This document shows positions 1 through 8,579 of a stretch of 33,112 nucleotides of DNA, piece by piece. The notes beneath the pieces are model-generated. The model did not search any database, had not been told where the DNA came from, and saw only the letters and a program-made list of their open reading frames with translations. Made by a program: the position numbers and the translations under genes. Location of the stretch: contig NZ_KI515777.1 of NCBI RefSeq assembly GCF_000478175.1, positions 167,635 through 200,746 of the forward strand. Reading direction: 5' to 3'. Source of the stretch: Corynebacterium sp. KPL1814. Lineage in GTDB: Bacteria; Actinomycetota; Actinomycetes; Mycobacteriales; Mycobacteriaceae. Numbering within the stretch: position 1 is the first letter of the stretch; the number at the start of each line of letters is the position of its first letter.

Positions 1-110
1 GACCTCATCAACAATCTCAGCACCAGCAACAACCTCATGCGAACCCTGAGCAAAAGACCTCATCAACAATCTCAGCACCAGCAACAACCTCATGCGAACC
101 CTGAGCAAAA
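1..110. repeat. Exact 55-bp tandem duplication at the window edge
   Basis: Bases 1-55 and 56-110 are identical. On the minus strand the unit encodes the beginning of the third VaFE repeat of the adhesin (FAQGSHEVVAGAEIVDEV). Because 55 is not a multiple of 3, the second pass shifts frame and reaches a stop at once. A perfect repeat of exactly 55 bases at the very end of the sequence matches a common de Bruijn k-mer length, so an assembly artefact is likelier than a real mutation. Confidence 0.9.
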
Positions 111-2191
111 TCAGCATTCGTCGAAATCTCCGGCTTTGCAGAAGTATCAGCAGGCTCCTCCGGCTTTTCCGAAGAAGTCGTGCTTGAAGGCTCAGTACTG
201 GTCGTGGTCTTCGAAGAGGAGGTCTCCGAGTCCGATGGCTCCGAGGTCTCAGATTCCGAGCTGCTCTCCGTCGATGGTTCAGAGCTGTTGGACTCCGAGG
301 TGCTTGGCTTCGAGCTTGTCGTTGAAGTCTCCGACGAAGACGACTCCGAAGGCTTGTTGTCCTTCTTAGAGTTTACGGTTTGGTCTTTGTCATTAATGTC
401 CTTGTGCTCAGCAACATGGTTCGGCTTCTCAGCATCAGGAGTTTCCTCGCCCTTGGCATTAACCGAAGTAGAGGTCAACTCCTCGAAAGCAACCGCAGCC
501 TTGACCGGATTCTTTACGTCACTGTCAACAGTGATTTCCACGTCAACCTTGCCAGCGGACTTCTTCGGGGTAAAGGTCTTTTCACCCTTACCAATCACAG
601 ACTCATCTGCCTTATTAACCAATTCCGCATTCAGGGTGTATTTCTTCCCTGGGACCAAGTCCTTGTACTTAACGGTATCGGTTACCTTAGCGCCGGACTT
701 AACTGTCTCGCCCTTATCCAGCTTAGCCTTGGTGGCAATCTCTGGGTTCCAGACGGAATTTACGGTCTGTGCCTCGTCGCTCAAGTCCTTGTGCTCAGCG
801 ATGACATTCTTCTTGTCAGAATCAGAGGTGGACTTTCCTTCCGCATCAACCTCAGTAGACGTCAAGGTCTCAAAGGCGACTGCCGCGTCAATAGGCTTCT
901 TAAGATCACTGTCAACAGTGATCTCCACGTCCACGTCACCGGAGGACTGTTCTGGAGTAAAGGTCTTCTTGCCCTTGCCGACGACCTGGTTGTCCCCAGC
1001 CTTATCCCTCAGCTCAGCCTCAAGAGTGTATTCCTTGTGCGGGACCAGATCTTCGTAGTGAACCGTGTCCTTTACCTTTGCGCCAGCAACAACCTGATCA
1101 GCATCGTCGGCAAACTCTGCCTTGGTGCGAATCTTTGGCTGCAACTTCTTCTCAGATGCACTAGTAGTTGGAGTCGATTCGCTAGGCTCAGTGCTTGGCT
1201 GAGTAGTGGATTGCTCCGTCGAAGGTTCCTCAGAGGAAGTGGTCTCCTCAGTCGAGGTCTCCTCATCGGAAGGTTGCTCTTCGGTGGAATTCGGAGTGGA
1301 CTCTTCCTCCGTAGGCTCGTCTTCCGTGGTTTCTTCCTCAGAAGGTTGCTCGGGAGTCGTAGATTCTTCCGGCTGCTCCTCTTCGGTATCGGGCAGGCCC
1401 GGCTGATCCGGCGGCATCAAACGTTGAAACCTACCGGTAGCGCCTAATGAACCTTGCCCTGTTAAGCGCCCGTCAGGTCCCACTACGGTGATATAGGCAT
1501 CTTCAGGAGCTTTGGGAACATCCACCCCAGACACAGGGACCAAAGGCCAACCTGCTGAATCTTCAACCGTGAAACCGGTGAGCTGGGTAAATTCTTCGAG
1601 ACTACCATGGTAGAACCCCATGGTCTGTGCAAAAATATCGTTTAACTGTTCGTCAGCGGTTGGGGCAGTCATATACTCGTGCACGCGTTCTTGAACAGAC
1701 GGATCACCAATTAAGGCACTCAAGTAAACTGAGTAGGTAGCTACCGTTGCCTTATCGCCTTGTTTATAGGCCTGTATCATCTTCGTGGCCACATTAATTG
1801 CAGCGTCACGACGCTCTTCGGGGATCTCCACCTTGCCAGCCTGATCAATATCGTAAAGTGCCCCATTTGTCCGATGCATCGGATGATATTTACCGATGTC
1901 GATACACCATGCCCAACCGGCATTGTTTTTCGGATTAGCCCAATTACGATATTTTCTAGCTTCCTTCGGCGGTTTTCCCGCCCAGACGAGCGAACCCCAT
2001 TCAGGGTCTCCGCCGCTAATCTTTCCATTAGGGTTACCCAAATCATCATTAGCGGTGATATCAACCTGACCGCCCGATTCTTGAGCATTAGCCCCTGGAA
2101 CTGTGACCATGGCAGCGATAACCGCAATAACAGCAAGCACTGCGGTTAAAACCGACCACCTTCCACGAGGGAAATCTCTCACTCCACTCAT
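35..2191 (-). CDS. VaFE-repeat surface protein (adhesin), C-terminus missing
   Basis: A large secreted cell-surface protein. Residues 1-37 form a signal peptide (basic start, hydrophobic 15-30, likely cleavage after ANA). Residues 40-260 are a globular head holding one cysteine (Cys96, in GWAWCIDIG), placed as in the thioester-type heads of Gram-positive adhesins, but I see no clear TQxA glutamine. Residues 267-350 are a Glu/Ser/Thr/Pro-rich stalk. Two VaFE repeats follow (about 350-475 and 480-605), each with a VAFE-x-LTST motif typical of self-crosslinking isopeptide domains. A second Ser/Thr-rich stalk runs to about 690, then a third repeat starts. The last residues (FCSGFA, stop) come from the 55-bp duplication; the real C-terminus, expected to carry further repeats and an LPxTG sorting signal, lies outside. 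The ATG at 2191 follows an AAAAGGGGA ribosome site. Ligand unknown. Confidence 0.85.
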   Translation of the reverse strand: MSGVRDFPRGRWSVLTAVLAVIAVIAAMVTVPGANAQESGGQVDITANDDLGNPNGKISGGDPEWGSLVWAGKPPKEARKYRNWANPKNNAGWAWCIDIGKYHPMHRTNGALYDIDQAGKVEIPEERRDAAINVATKMIQAYKQGDKATVATYSVYLSALIGDPSVQERVHEYMTAPTADEQLNDIFAQTMGFYHGSLEEFTQLTGFTVEDSAGWPLVPVSGVDVPKAPEDAYITVVGPDGRLTGQGSLGATGRFQRLMPPDQPGLPDTEEEQPEESTTPEQPSEEETTEDEPTEEESTPNSTEEQPSDEETSTEETTSSEEPSTEQSTTQPSTEPSESTPTTSASEKKLQPKIRTKAEFADDADQVVAGAKVKDTVHYEDLVPHKEYTLEAELRDKAGDNQVVGKGKKTFTPEQSSGDVDVEITVDSDLKKPIDAAVAFETLTSTEVDAEGKSTSDSDKKNVIAEHKDLSDEAQTVNSVWNPEIATKAKLDKGETVKSGAKVTDTVKYKDLVPGKKYTLNAELVNKADESVIGKGEKTFTPKKSAGKVDVEITVDSDVKNPVKAAVAFEELTSTSVNAKGEETPDAEKPNHVAEHKDINDKDQTVNSKKDNKPSESSSSETSTTSSKPSTSESNSSEPSTESSSESETSEPSDSETSSSKTTTSTEPSSTTSSEKPEEPADTSAKPEISTNADFAQGSHEVVAGAEIVDEVFCSGFA

Positions 2192-2527
2192 TTTTCCCCT
2201 TTTCGAAAGGACGAATTCTTACAACTTCCGACTGCACAACGGCTTTTTATCCGTGCAGAGTTTTAATATGAACTTGAACACACAGCAAGGAATCTCGGTT
2301 TACCAACCATTCAGATTGCCGCCATTCGTGCCTTTTGGAGAGTACCAATCCCTGACATTTAATGAAACAGATCCAAACTGTTAACGTTGATACATCTACT
2401 AATAGTTTTTATCGATCTATGGATAGAACATAAGGAACGCTTGGAGGAAAAACCTTCGACAAATAAACCTATGTTCGATATTCAATGCAGAGCGATTCGC
2501 CGCCCGAAGGAATATACACTGCGTGTT

Positions 2528-2561
2528 TTAACACAGTTACAGTATTTATTAACACTGTTAA
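2528..2561. promoter_or_regulatory. TTAACA palindrome cluster upstream of the adhesin
   Basis: TTAACA-C-TGTTAA at 2549-2561 is a perfect palindrome, and a related copy, TTAACACAGTTA, lies at 2528-2539, two helical turns away. A further CTGTTAAC lies at 2378-2385, inside AACAG-N7-CTGTT (2366-2382). They lie 190-370 bp upstream of the adhesin start. They could be operator sites for an unknown regulator; AT-rich sequence makes chance palindromes fairly common. Confidence 0.3.
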
Positions 2562-3210
2562 CACCAATATCCACGTTCAGCCTTTACACCATTAAGATTA
2601 AACGTGCAGATTTTTAAAACCCCCGTCACCAGGAAATTTGTAAATCGCATCTTCATGCTTCCCAGTCCTCTGACTGGCAACAGGAACATACTTCAGACGT
2701 CCATACGTTCGATTTTTCTACACTTCAGTCAGCCCGCAGCATAATCCAACCTTTCCCCAAGCACTGATCGAAGAAACTGATTTAAAGTTAAGAAAAATTT
2801 CATTTTGTTCGACACATCACATTCAAGACATACACCCGTTCAACAAAATTGCACTTTATAAAACCACGGTGCAGCGATAAAATGCGCCCAATACGGGTTC
2901 TCGAAAATCGCAAAGCAGAGCTATTTTCCAGCGTTCAATAGAAGAGTGGAGGCATCCCGATAGCTTACATTTAGATAATCTTAAGTTAATAGAAGTGAAG
3001 GATCTTGACCCAATACCGCCAGCCACGCTAGCTATGTTTCAAATCATCCGATCAAAGACCATTGATGCTTCTCACAGTTTGATTCAGTTAATGCAGGTCG
3101 AATAGGCAGATCTCACTCAGAGATATTCCATTTTAGTAATAGTGATTAAATTCTCTACTAATGGCGTTGTCAACAAGTTGAATTCCATATAGTTACTCGC
3201 CTTTTACGGT

Positions 3211-3219
3211 GCTAGTATT
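3211..3219 (+). promoter_or_regulatory. Extended -10 promoter for the 3259 gene
   Basis: TGCTAGTAT contains TAGTAT at 3214-3219 preceded by TG, an extended -10 arrangement. It lies about 40 bp before the ATG at 3259, leaving room for a short leader with the AGAAAGGA ribosome site (3246-3253). No good -35 is seen, as is usual in corynebacteria. Confidence 0.45.
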
Positions 3220-3258
3220 TTTATCGGTTTAAAACACTAACCCCAGAAAGGATCGGAA

Positions 3259-3705
3259 ATGTCTATTCCTTCTTTTATTGCTAGCGCCATCGCTGCTGTA
3301 CTGCCTCTAACTGGCAGCACCGGCCCAGTTGACGCCCAGGACCAGCTTGCTGAGCCAGAGGTAACCCAGACCGCTGACGCTGAGCAGTCCACTGACCAGT
3401 CCGATGAGCCCGGCGCTCACGCCGAAAAGGGCCGCATCACCGGTGACAAGGAAGATGTAATCAACGGAGACCAGGACTACTCTGCACCCATCCTGCAGAG
3501 CGGTAAGTTGGCTGTGCAGCGCGAACTTGCGCTCGCTACTGACGAGCTGGGCCACGAGTTCATGAACATCGACTTCAAGGACAACCACAGCGCACACCTG
3601 ACCTTCCCGGAAACCTATAACCCGGATACTGACCAGGCAGCCGTGGACCGCGTGCTGGAAGCACTCAAGATCAACGGCTACGACAACCTGACCGCTGCTT
3701 ACTAA
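3259..3705 (+). CDS. Small predicted secreted protein, unknown function
   Basis: A 148-residue protein I do not recognise. Residues 5-17 are hydrophobic (FIASAIAAVLPLT) and a possible signal-peptidase site follows VDAQ near residue 27, but there is no Lys or Arg before the hydrophobic stretch, unusual for a Sec signal. Residues 28-70 are acidic and low in complexity (Asp, Glu, Gln, Thr); residues 75-148 look folded and end in a Tyr. There is no cysteine. The ATG is fixed by an AGAAAGGA ribosome site and by an in-frame stop at 3238. Codons are strongly optimised (GAC, AAC, CTG, TCC), unlike the AT-rich upstream DNA, suggesting high expression. It stands alone and ends at a strong hairpin terminator. 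Confidence 0.75.
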   Translation: MSIPSFIASAIAAVLPLTGSTGPVDAQDQLAEPEVTQTADAEQSTDQSDEPGAHAEKGRITGDKEDVINGDQDYSAPILQSGKLAVQRELALATDELGHEFMNIDFKDNHSAHLTFPETYNPDTDQAAVDRVLEALKINGYDNLTAAY

Positions 3706-3746
3706 GGCTGAACAGGCGTAGTCTCGGGGCTCCCCGAGGATCCTAA

Positions 3747-3793
3747 AGAAGGGGCGAGGTACCTCACCAAGGTACCTCGCCCCTTCTTACTTT
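3747..3793. terminator. Strong terminator between the 3259 gene and purA
   Basis: A 17-bp perfect stem (3747-3763 with 3771-3787) around a 7-base loop, followed on the plus strand by TACTTTT. The two genes converge here, so it can serve both strands, although the T-tract is better on the plus strand. A smaller hairpin (CTCGGG/CCCGAG, 3723-3738) precedes it. Confidence 0.9.
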
Positions 3794-3838
3794 TATGAGC
3801 TCGCGGCTAGGCGGAGCTCATCACAGTAAATACGTCCG

Positions 3839-5131
3839 TTACTGGTCTTTCATGACATCGTGGCGCACGATGGTCTGGTCGCGGCCAGGGCCGACGCCGA
3901 TATAAGAGATGCGGCAGCCAGACAGCTCCTCCAAGCGCAGCACGTAATCCTGCGCCTTCTGCGGCAGCTCCTCGAAGGTAGTGCACTCGGAGATGTCCTC
4001 GTCCCACGCCGGCATGGTTTCAAAAATCGGCTCGGCGTGGTGGAACTCGGACTGGGTAACGGGCATCTCGTCGTAACGCTTGCCGTCAACGTCGTAAGCC
4101 ACGCAGATAGGAATCTCACCAATGCCGGTGAGCACATCAAGCTTGGTCAAAAAGTAATCCGTAAAACCATTCACGCGCGTGGCGTAGCGAGCAATCACGG
4201 AATCATACCAGCCGCAGCGGCGCGTGCGGCCGGTGTTCACGCCAACCTCGCCGCCGGTGGTCTGCAGGTACTCGCCCCACTTATCAAACAGCTCCGTGGG
4301 GAACGGGCCGGCGCCCACGCGGGTGGTATAGGCCTTGATAATGCCCAGCGAGGTCTTAATCCGCGTCGGTCCAATGCCAGAGCCAACCGATGCCCCACCC
4401 GCAGTCGGGTTCGAGGAAGTCACGAACGGGTAGGTGCCGTGGTCAACGTCCAACATGGTGGCCTGGCCGCCCTCCATGAGCACATTCTGGCCATGAGCAA
4501 GCGCTTCGTTCAGTTCGAGCTCGGCGTCGATGACCATGGGGCGCAGGCGGTCGCGGTAGCTTAGGAAGTACTCCACAATCTGCTCAGCCTCGATGGCTTT
4601 GCGGTTGTACATCTTCACCAGCATCTGGTTCTTGATCTCCAGCGCGGACTCTACCTTCTGGCGCAGGATGGACTCGTCGAAAATATCCTGCACGCGGATG
4701 CCAATGCGCGCGACCTTATCGGCGTAGGTCGGTCCAATGCCGCGGCCGGTGGTGCCAATGGCGCGCTTGCCCAGGAAACGCTCCTGTACGCGGTCGAGGG
4801 TCTGGTGGTACGGCGCCACGAGGTGCGCATTCGCGGAAATCTTCAGCCGGGAGGCATTCGCCCCGCGCGCTTCCAGGCCATCAATCTCATCAAAGAGCGC
4901 CTCGAGGTTAATCACCACGCCATTGCCCAGCACAGGGGTGGCGTTTTCAGAAAGAATACCGGCGGGCAGGAGCTTCAGCTCGTATTTTTCACCGCCGACC
5001 ACGACGGTGTGCCCGGCGTTATTGCCGCCGTTCGGCTTGACTACGTAGTCAACTTTCCCGCCAAGGATATCGGTAGCCTTGCCCTTGCCTTCGTCGCCCC
5101 ATTGGGCGCCGACAATGACGATCGCTGCCAT
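3839..5131 (-). CDS. purA: Adenylosuccinate synthetase
   Basis: Joins IMP and aspartate using GTP to make adenylosuccinate, the first committed step from IMP to AMP, in the cytoplasm. The 430-residue length is normal. The N-terminus has the P-loop-like [11 protein letters not shown] (8-18) with the catalytic Asp, then NGGNNAGHT (about 35-43). GTTGRGIGP, the GPFPTE motif and a C-terminal GVGPGRDQT are also present. The ATG at 5131 follows GAGGAAGTGA at good spacing. It is divergent from the 5220 gene and converges on the 3259 gene at a shared terminator, so it is probably transcribed alone. Confidence 0.98.
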   Translation of the reverse strand: MAAIVIVGAQWGDEGKGKATDILGGKVDYVVKPNGGNNAGHTVVVGGEKYELKLLPAGILSENATPVLGNGVVINLEALFDEIDGLEARGANASRLKISANAHLVAPYHQTLDRVQERFLGKRAIGTTGRGIGPTYADKVARIGIRVQDIFDESILRQKVESALEIKNQMLVKMYNRKAIEAEQIVEYFLSYRDRLRPMVIDAELELNEALAHGQNVLMEGGQATMLDVDHGTYPFVTSSNPTAGGASVGSGIGPTRIKTSLGIIKAYTTRVGAGPFPTELFDKWGEYLQTTGGEVGVNTGRTRRCGWYDSVIARYATRVNGFTDYFLTKLDVLTGIGEIPICVAYDVDGKRYDEMPVTQSEFHHAEPIFETMPAWDEDISECTTFEELPQKAQDYVLRLEELSGCRISYIGVGPGRDQTIVRHDVMKDQ

Positions 5132-5206
5132 CTTTTAAGTCACTTCCTCATTATTGAAGCCAAAATACGCATTTACCTTACACTTTTCTGGCCGCAATAG
5201 CCCACG

Positions 5207-5222
5207 TAGCATGATGTGCATG
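5207..5222 (+). promoter_or_regulatory. Probable leaderless promoter and start of the 5220 gene
   Basis: TAGCAT (5207-5212) lies 7 bases before the ATG at 5220, the spacing expected when transcription begins at the start codon itself. No Shine-Dalgarno sequence precedes any of the candidate starts at 5154, 5211, 5214 or 5220, which favours a leaderless mRNA. The -35 is not evident. Confidence 0.4.
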
Positions 5223-6035
5223 CGTTTTTTGTTCCTCCGCTGCGGCGCCCCCGACGTTAATTTGCCCGCAGAGGCCTATGACCTTTCGGCCGTTCCTTCC
5301 CGCAAGGAGCTCTCGCTTATCGATGCCGCCGCCACCAACCTTCTCCCCCACGACCCCACGCCTTCGCTTGACGAGATCGCCGCGCAGCCCGATGTCCGCC
5401 ACCTCGGCGCCCCTGCCGCCGCCCCGCAGGAGCCTTACCTGGAGGACCGCCTGCGCATCGTGGTTGCGGGCTCGGATTTGGCGCTGAACGCCGTCATCAC
5501 CCGGCTCATGCGCGCCGATAACCTGTGGGCTGAGGTCGCGTTCATCCCCACGGGCGAGTCGGTCGCCGCCGCTAATTGGGGCCTGCCCGCCGTACCACAG
5601 GAGGCCCTCGAGCTCGCCCGCACAGCCCCGGTTCGCCCAGTGCCGCTCATCCGCAATGATTCTGGCCAGGCCGTCGCCGGCTCTGCGACCATCTCAGATT
5701 GGTCCAACGGCCCGCTTACCGGTGAGATCATCATCGATGATGACACCCTCGCCGCCTCCGGCCGTGGCACTTTTGGCGCGCGGCTGGTCCCCATGACCGA
5801 TGCCCCGGGCATCCTGGCGGCCCGCGCAACCTCTCCAGTTGAGCCCGAAGGTCGCCTGCGCTCCCTGCTGCGCAAACCTGGTCGCCTCGACCCGGATTCC
5901 GTCCACACCGGCCGCGCGGTCCAGGCAGGCGGCCCCCAGCTGCGCGTGCTTGTCGATGCCATCCCCCACAAACGCCCCCTCACCCGCGTCACCTTCTACC
6001 GCCACCTGCGCGACCTCCAAATCGCGCGCCCCTAG
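5220..6035 (+). CDS. Protein resembling a degenerate diacylglycerol/lipid kinase
   Basis: About 271 residues; the same frame is open back to 5154, so the start is uncertain. I chose ATG 5220 because of the -10-like TAGCAT at leaderless spacing and the natural-looking start MRFLFLRCG. Residues 78-120 (RLRIVVAGSDLALNAV, then AEVAFIPTGESVAAANWGLP) parallel in order and spacing the GGDGT-LNEV and PLGTGNDFA-LG motifs of the diacylglycerol-kinase catalytic fold. However, the nucleotide-binding GGDGT has become GSDLA and GTGND has become PTGES. The C-terminal half (GEIIIDDDTLAASGRGTF, later RVLVDAIPHKRPLTRVTF) could be the matching beta-rich accessory domain. From memory, a conserved unnamed gene also lies beside purA in mycobacteria. 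I infer a non-catalytic or altered relative; function unknown. Confidence 0.7.
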   Translation: MRFLFLRCGAPDVNLPAEAYDLSAVPSRKELSLIDAAATNLLPHDPTPSLDEIAAQPDVRHLGAPAAAPQEPYLEDRLRIVVAGSDLALNAVITRLMRADNLWAEVAFIPTGESVAAANWGLPAVPQEALELARTAPVRPVPLIRNDSGQAVAGSATISDWSNGPLTGEIIIDDDTLAASGRGTFGARLVPMTDAPGILAARATSPVEPEGRLRSLLRKPGRLDPDSVHTGRAVQAGGPQLRVLVDAIPHKRPLTRVTFYRHLRDLQIARP

Positions 6036-6127
6036 TCCACCCTTCACAGCTAACGCCGACTTCCCTTGGCTCTTACCGCGGCCCCCGCACCGGCGCCCCG
6101 CTCGGCGGATATGCGGGCGGGGTCCTG

Positions 6128-7330
6128 CTAATTCTGCCCCTTCTGCTTATCTTTGCGTTCCCAAACCTCTGGCGGGAACGCCGGGTGCGTAGAGGTAGGA
6201 ACCAGGTGCGCGACGGCAGACTCGCGCGAGAGTCCGCACACCATCAGCATGTCCACAACAATGGATCTCGTCTGCGCGAGAATCGTATACGCAGAAAGCG
6301 TCGCATCTTCTTCGATAAGATCCATGCCTGCTTGACCGCCCACGTAGCGCAGCCGCTGCACCAGCTCGGGTATCTCTATCGCCTCATCGTGGTCCCGCTT
6401 TTGCCGGCCGTACAGCTCTCCCACCGCGAGGATAATTTCTGATAGTTCCTCCAAGAGCTCTAACTGCTTCTCGGACACGGTATCGCCGTCTTCAGTAAGC
6501 ACGAGCGCGCGGCGCGATAGCACCCGCACCCCACGCACCGCATTATCTACCGGCAACAAGATGCGCTCTAGGGACCGAATGCTCCTGCGCGAGGTCCACA
6601 AAAGCGGCGATACTTCCGATGCCTCCCTCCCCGATTGCGCCGCACTCAACAGCGTATTCACGTCATTTTGCGTGCCGCGCACCGCATCGCGGGCATCGCG
6701 AATAATCTCAGGATTGGTATCGCGGATGCCATGCGTGACGTCATTGAGAATGCTCGATGCAATCCGCAGCACCTTCGACACCTCGCGCCTTGCTTCCTTC
6801 AACGGCGAATTCGGGATCAGTGCAATCGTGATAAGCCCAATGCCGGAACCAATCATCGCGTCGATGGCCCGGTGCAGGCCACCTGGCCCCTCGGTCGGCG
6901 GAAAAATCGTGGCGATAAGGATGGAACCAAAAACAATCTGGTTGGACACCAGCGGCGATTTCGTAATAAAGGACCCCACCACCAGGCCTGCTCCTACAAT
7001 GAACAGGATCTGGAATGGACCCTGCCCCACCACTTGGAAGAGCAAATCGCCCACGGCTACACCGACGATGCCGCCCAGCGACATCTCCAATGCCTTCTTC
7101 ATCCTGTCCCCGCCCGAAAGCCCCAGGATGATAACCGCGGAAATAGGCGCGAAGAACGGCTGAGGATGCCCAAAGAGGGAGCTAGCCACCCAATACGCCA
7201 AAGCGGCACCGACGGTGGCCTGGATTATATAAACGAAGCGCGAACGGATGCGTTGCAGACGCGATAATACTGAACGGTCCACCACCCGCAGCATTTGCCT
7301 CGTTGAGACTCTTTGTTTCGCTTCCGACAT
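6128..7330 (-). CDS. FUSC / aromatic-acid-exporter-like membrane protein
   Basis: An integral membrane protein of the FUSC/DUF939 type. From the chosen start, residues 31-165 contain about five or six hydrophobic segments (YIIQATVGAALAYWVASSLFG, FFAPISAVIILGL, SLGGIVGVAVGDLLF, ILFIVGAGLVVGSF, IVFGSILIATIF, AMIGSGIGLITIALI). Roughly 230 residues of charged, mainly helical cytoplasmic domain follow. Relatives are thought to export aromatic acids or similar small molecules; the substrate here is unknown. The frame is open to an ATG at 7528, but that would overlap the divergent HNH gene. ATGs at 7381, 7342 and 7330 are all possible; 7330 follows GGAGG closely. It ends 92 bp from the convergent 5220 gene. 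Confidence 0.8.
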   Translation of the reverse strand: MSEAKQRVSTRQMLRVVDRSVLSRLQRIRSRFVYIIQATVGAALAYWVASSLFGHPQPFFAPISAVIILGLSGGDRMKKALEMSLGGIVGVAVGDLLFQVVGQGPFQILFIVGAGLVVGSFITKSPLVSNQIVFGSILIATIFPPTEGPGGLHRAIDAMIGSGIGLITIALIPNSPLKEARREVSKVLRIASSILNDVTHGIRDTNPEIIRDARDAVRGTQNDVNTLLSAAQSGREASEVSPLLWTSRRSIRSLERILLPVDNAVRGVRVLSRRALVLTEDGDTVSEKQLELLEELSEIILAVGELYGRQKRDHDEAIEIPELVQRLRYVGGQAGMDLIEEDATLSAYTILAQTRSIVVDMLMVCGLSRESAVAHLVPTSTHPAFPPEVWERKDKQKGQN

Positions 7331-7520
7331 GTCCTCCAGCATAGAAGAACGCTGTCTACCACCGCCCCCGAATACCCGCATCCCGGCCCGCGCCAGGTTG
7401 TGGATAACCCTGCTATATCTGCGTGACAGCGACCTCCGCAGCGCGAGAATTCCACAGATTCGCCGCTTCGCCTTACGTATCCATTGCCGCATACCCATGC
7501 CGCTTTTACGGTCAGGAGCC

Positions 7521-8579
7521 GTGAACACAGAATTTTTGCAACTTTGCCGTCGCGGTGTGGATCTCGTCGCCGAGTTTCAGGGATGCTCCGAACAGCAGCT
7601 CATCGAAGCCGGCGCCAGCCAACTCCTCGCCGCGCAACTCGCCCGCCTCCAGCACACATATTTCGGTCGTACCTCCAATAGCCGCAAGCAGCGCCTCGCC
7701 TGCGAGGCCGCTCGTTCTCGCGGCCACGACCTTGCCGTCCTTGAAAGCATCGAGTCTTTCACCCGCCGCGTGAAAGACACCAACCGCAGTTGGGATCTCC
7801 GCCTGGAGCTCTGCCGCGCAGAAGCTCACCTGATTCCAGCAATCGCGAAGAAGCGCCTCAAACAACTCAACCCCACCAAGCGGCCCTCCCACGGCGTCCG
7901 CTACACCCGACGCCCCGATGGACCCCACACCATCTCCATTACCGCGGATCCCACTGATATCGCGGATATCAAGGGCGTTCTCGCCTCCGTGGATAAGGAA
8001 AACCCGCTCGCCGCAGCTAAACAGGTCATCCTCGAGGGTAATCCCGGCGCGCTTCCCGCGGTGCATACCAACGTGATCATCACCCTTGACCAACTTGACC
8101 GCATCTCCGCTGGCCAGGGCGATGACATCATGCTTCAGCTTTCCAACGGCGCGCGCATGTCCGGCGCCCAGCTCGTCGCTCGCACCCTCGCCCAGCGTGG
8201 TTACGTCAGCTTGGTCCATCCTGAGCACGGCGCGGTAAACCTGTACCGCACCGAGCGCATGGCCAGCTGGAAACAGCGCATGCTAGCCCGCGCGGAACAT
8301 CCCATTTGCGCTTGGCCCGGCTGCTCCACGCCTGCCGATGACGCCCAAGTCCACCACCTCACCGCCTGGGCCGCCGGCGGCCCCACAAACCAAGAAAACC
8401 TCGTAACGCTGTGTGCCCATCACAATGCGGTGAATCAAGATGATGACTCCCGCCCCACCGCACGCGGACGCATGGTTCGCATCAAGGGGCGCATCGCTTG
8501 GGTCCCGCCGTGGAGCGGTAATCCGCGCTTTATCCCCTCACCCGCCCATTCATCACGACCAACGAGGAGTTCTACCTAG
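7521..8579 (+). CDS. HNH endonuclease-domain protein (DUF222/13E12-like)
   Basis: A 352-residue protein ending in an HNH nuclease domain. Around residues 262-310 there is CAWPGC, then VHHLTAWAAGGPTNQENLVTLCAHHN: zinc cysteines, the HH of the HNH motif, the Asn and the final HHN. The long helical N-terminal region resembles the DUF222 part of this family, which is repeated in many actinobacterial genomes; its role is poorly known. I chose GTG 7521 (giving MNTEFLQLCRRG) because the family often begins in this way; GGAG lies only 2 bases upstream, so ATG 7497 is an alternative. The frame upstream of 7497 overlaps the divergent membrane-protein gene and is unlikely to be translated. Confidence 0.8.
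   Translation: MNTEFLQLCRRGVDLVAEFQGCSEQQLIEAGASQLLAAQLARLQHTYFGRTSNSRKQRLACEAARSRGHDLAVLESIESFTRRVKDTNRSWDLRLELCRAEAHLIPAIAKKRLKQLNPTKRPSHGVRYTRRPDGPHTISITADPTDIADIKGVLASVDKENPLAAAKQVILEGNPGALPAVHTNVIITLDQLDRISAGQGDDIMLQLSNGARMSGAQLVARTLAQRGYVSLVHPEHGAVNLYRTERMASWKQRMLARAEHPICAWPGCSTPADDAQVHHLTAWAAGGPTNQENLVTLCAHHNAVNQDDDSRPTARGRMVRIKGRIAWVPPWSGNPRFIPSPAHSSRPTRSST

Larger units (their letters stand above)
2192..3258. other. AT-rich intergenic region, no convincing gene
   Basis: About 1.07 kb, much richer in A+T than the genes to its right. It must carry the promoters of the divergent adhesin (minus) and of the 3259 gene (plus). Short frames such as 2387-2617 have no ribosome site or family-like composition. 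The frame 2881-3105 stays open for 74 codons but has no start codon before an internal ATG at 3034 and could be a gene remnant. A small cluster of TTAACA palindromes is listed separately. Confidence 0.6.

Noticed and set aside
180..1447. Long plus-strand ORFs opposite the adhesin
   Set aside because: They are antisense shadows created by the Ser/Thr/Glu-rich repeats; no ribosome sites.
2387..2617. 76-codon plus-strand ORF in the AT-rich gap
   Set aside because: No ribosome site, composition typical of random AT-rich translation, and the TTAACA palindromes fall inside it.
6060..6200. Plus-strand hydrophobic frame (GGVLLILPLLLIFAF) like a membrane-protein tail
   Set aside because: No start codon upstream in frame, and most of it is antisense to the FUSC-type gene's C-terminus.
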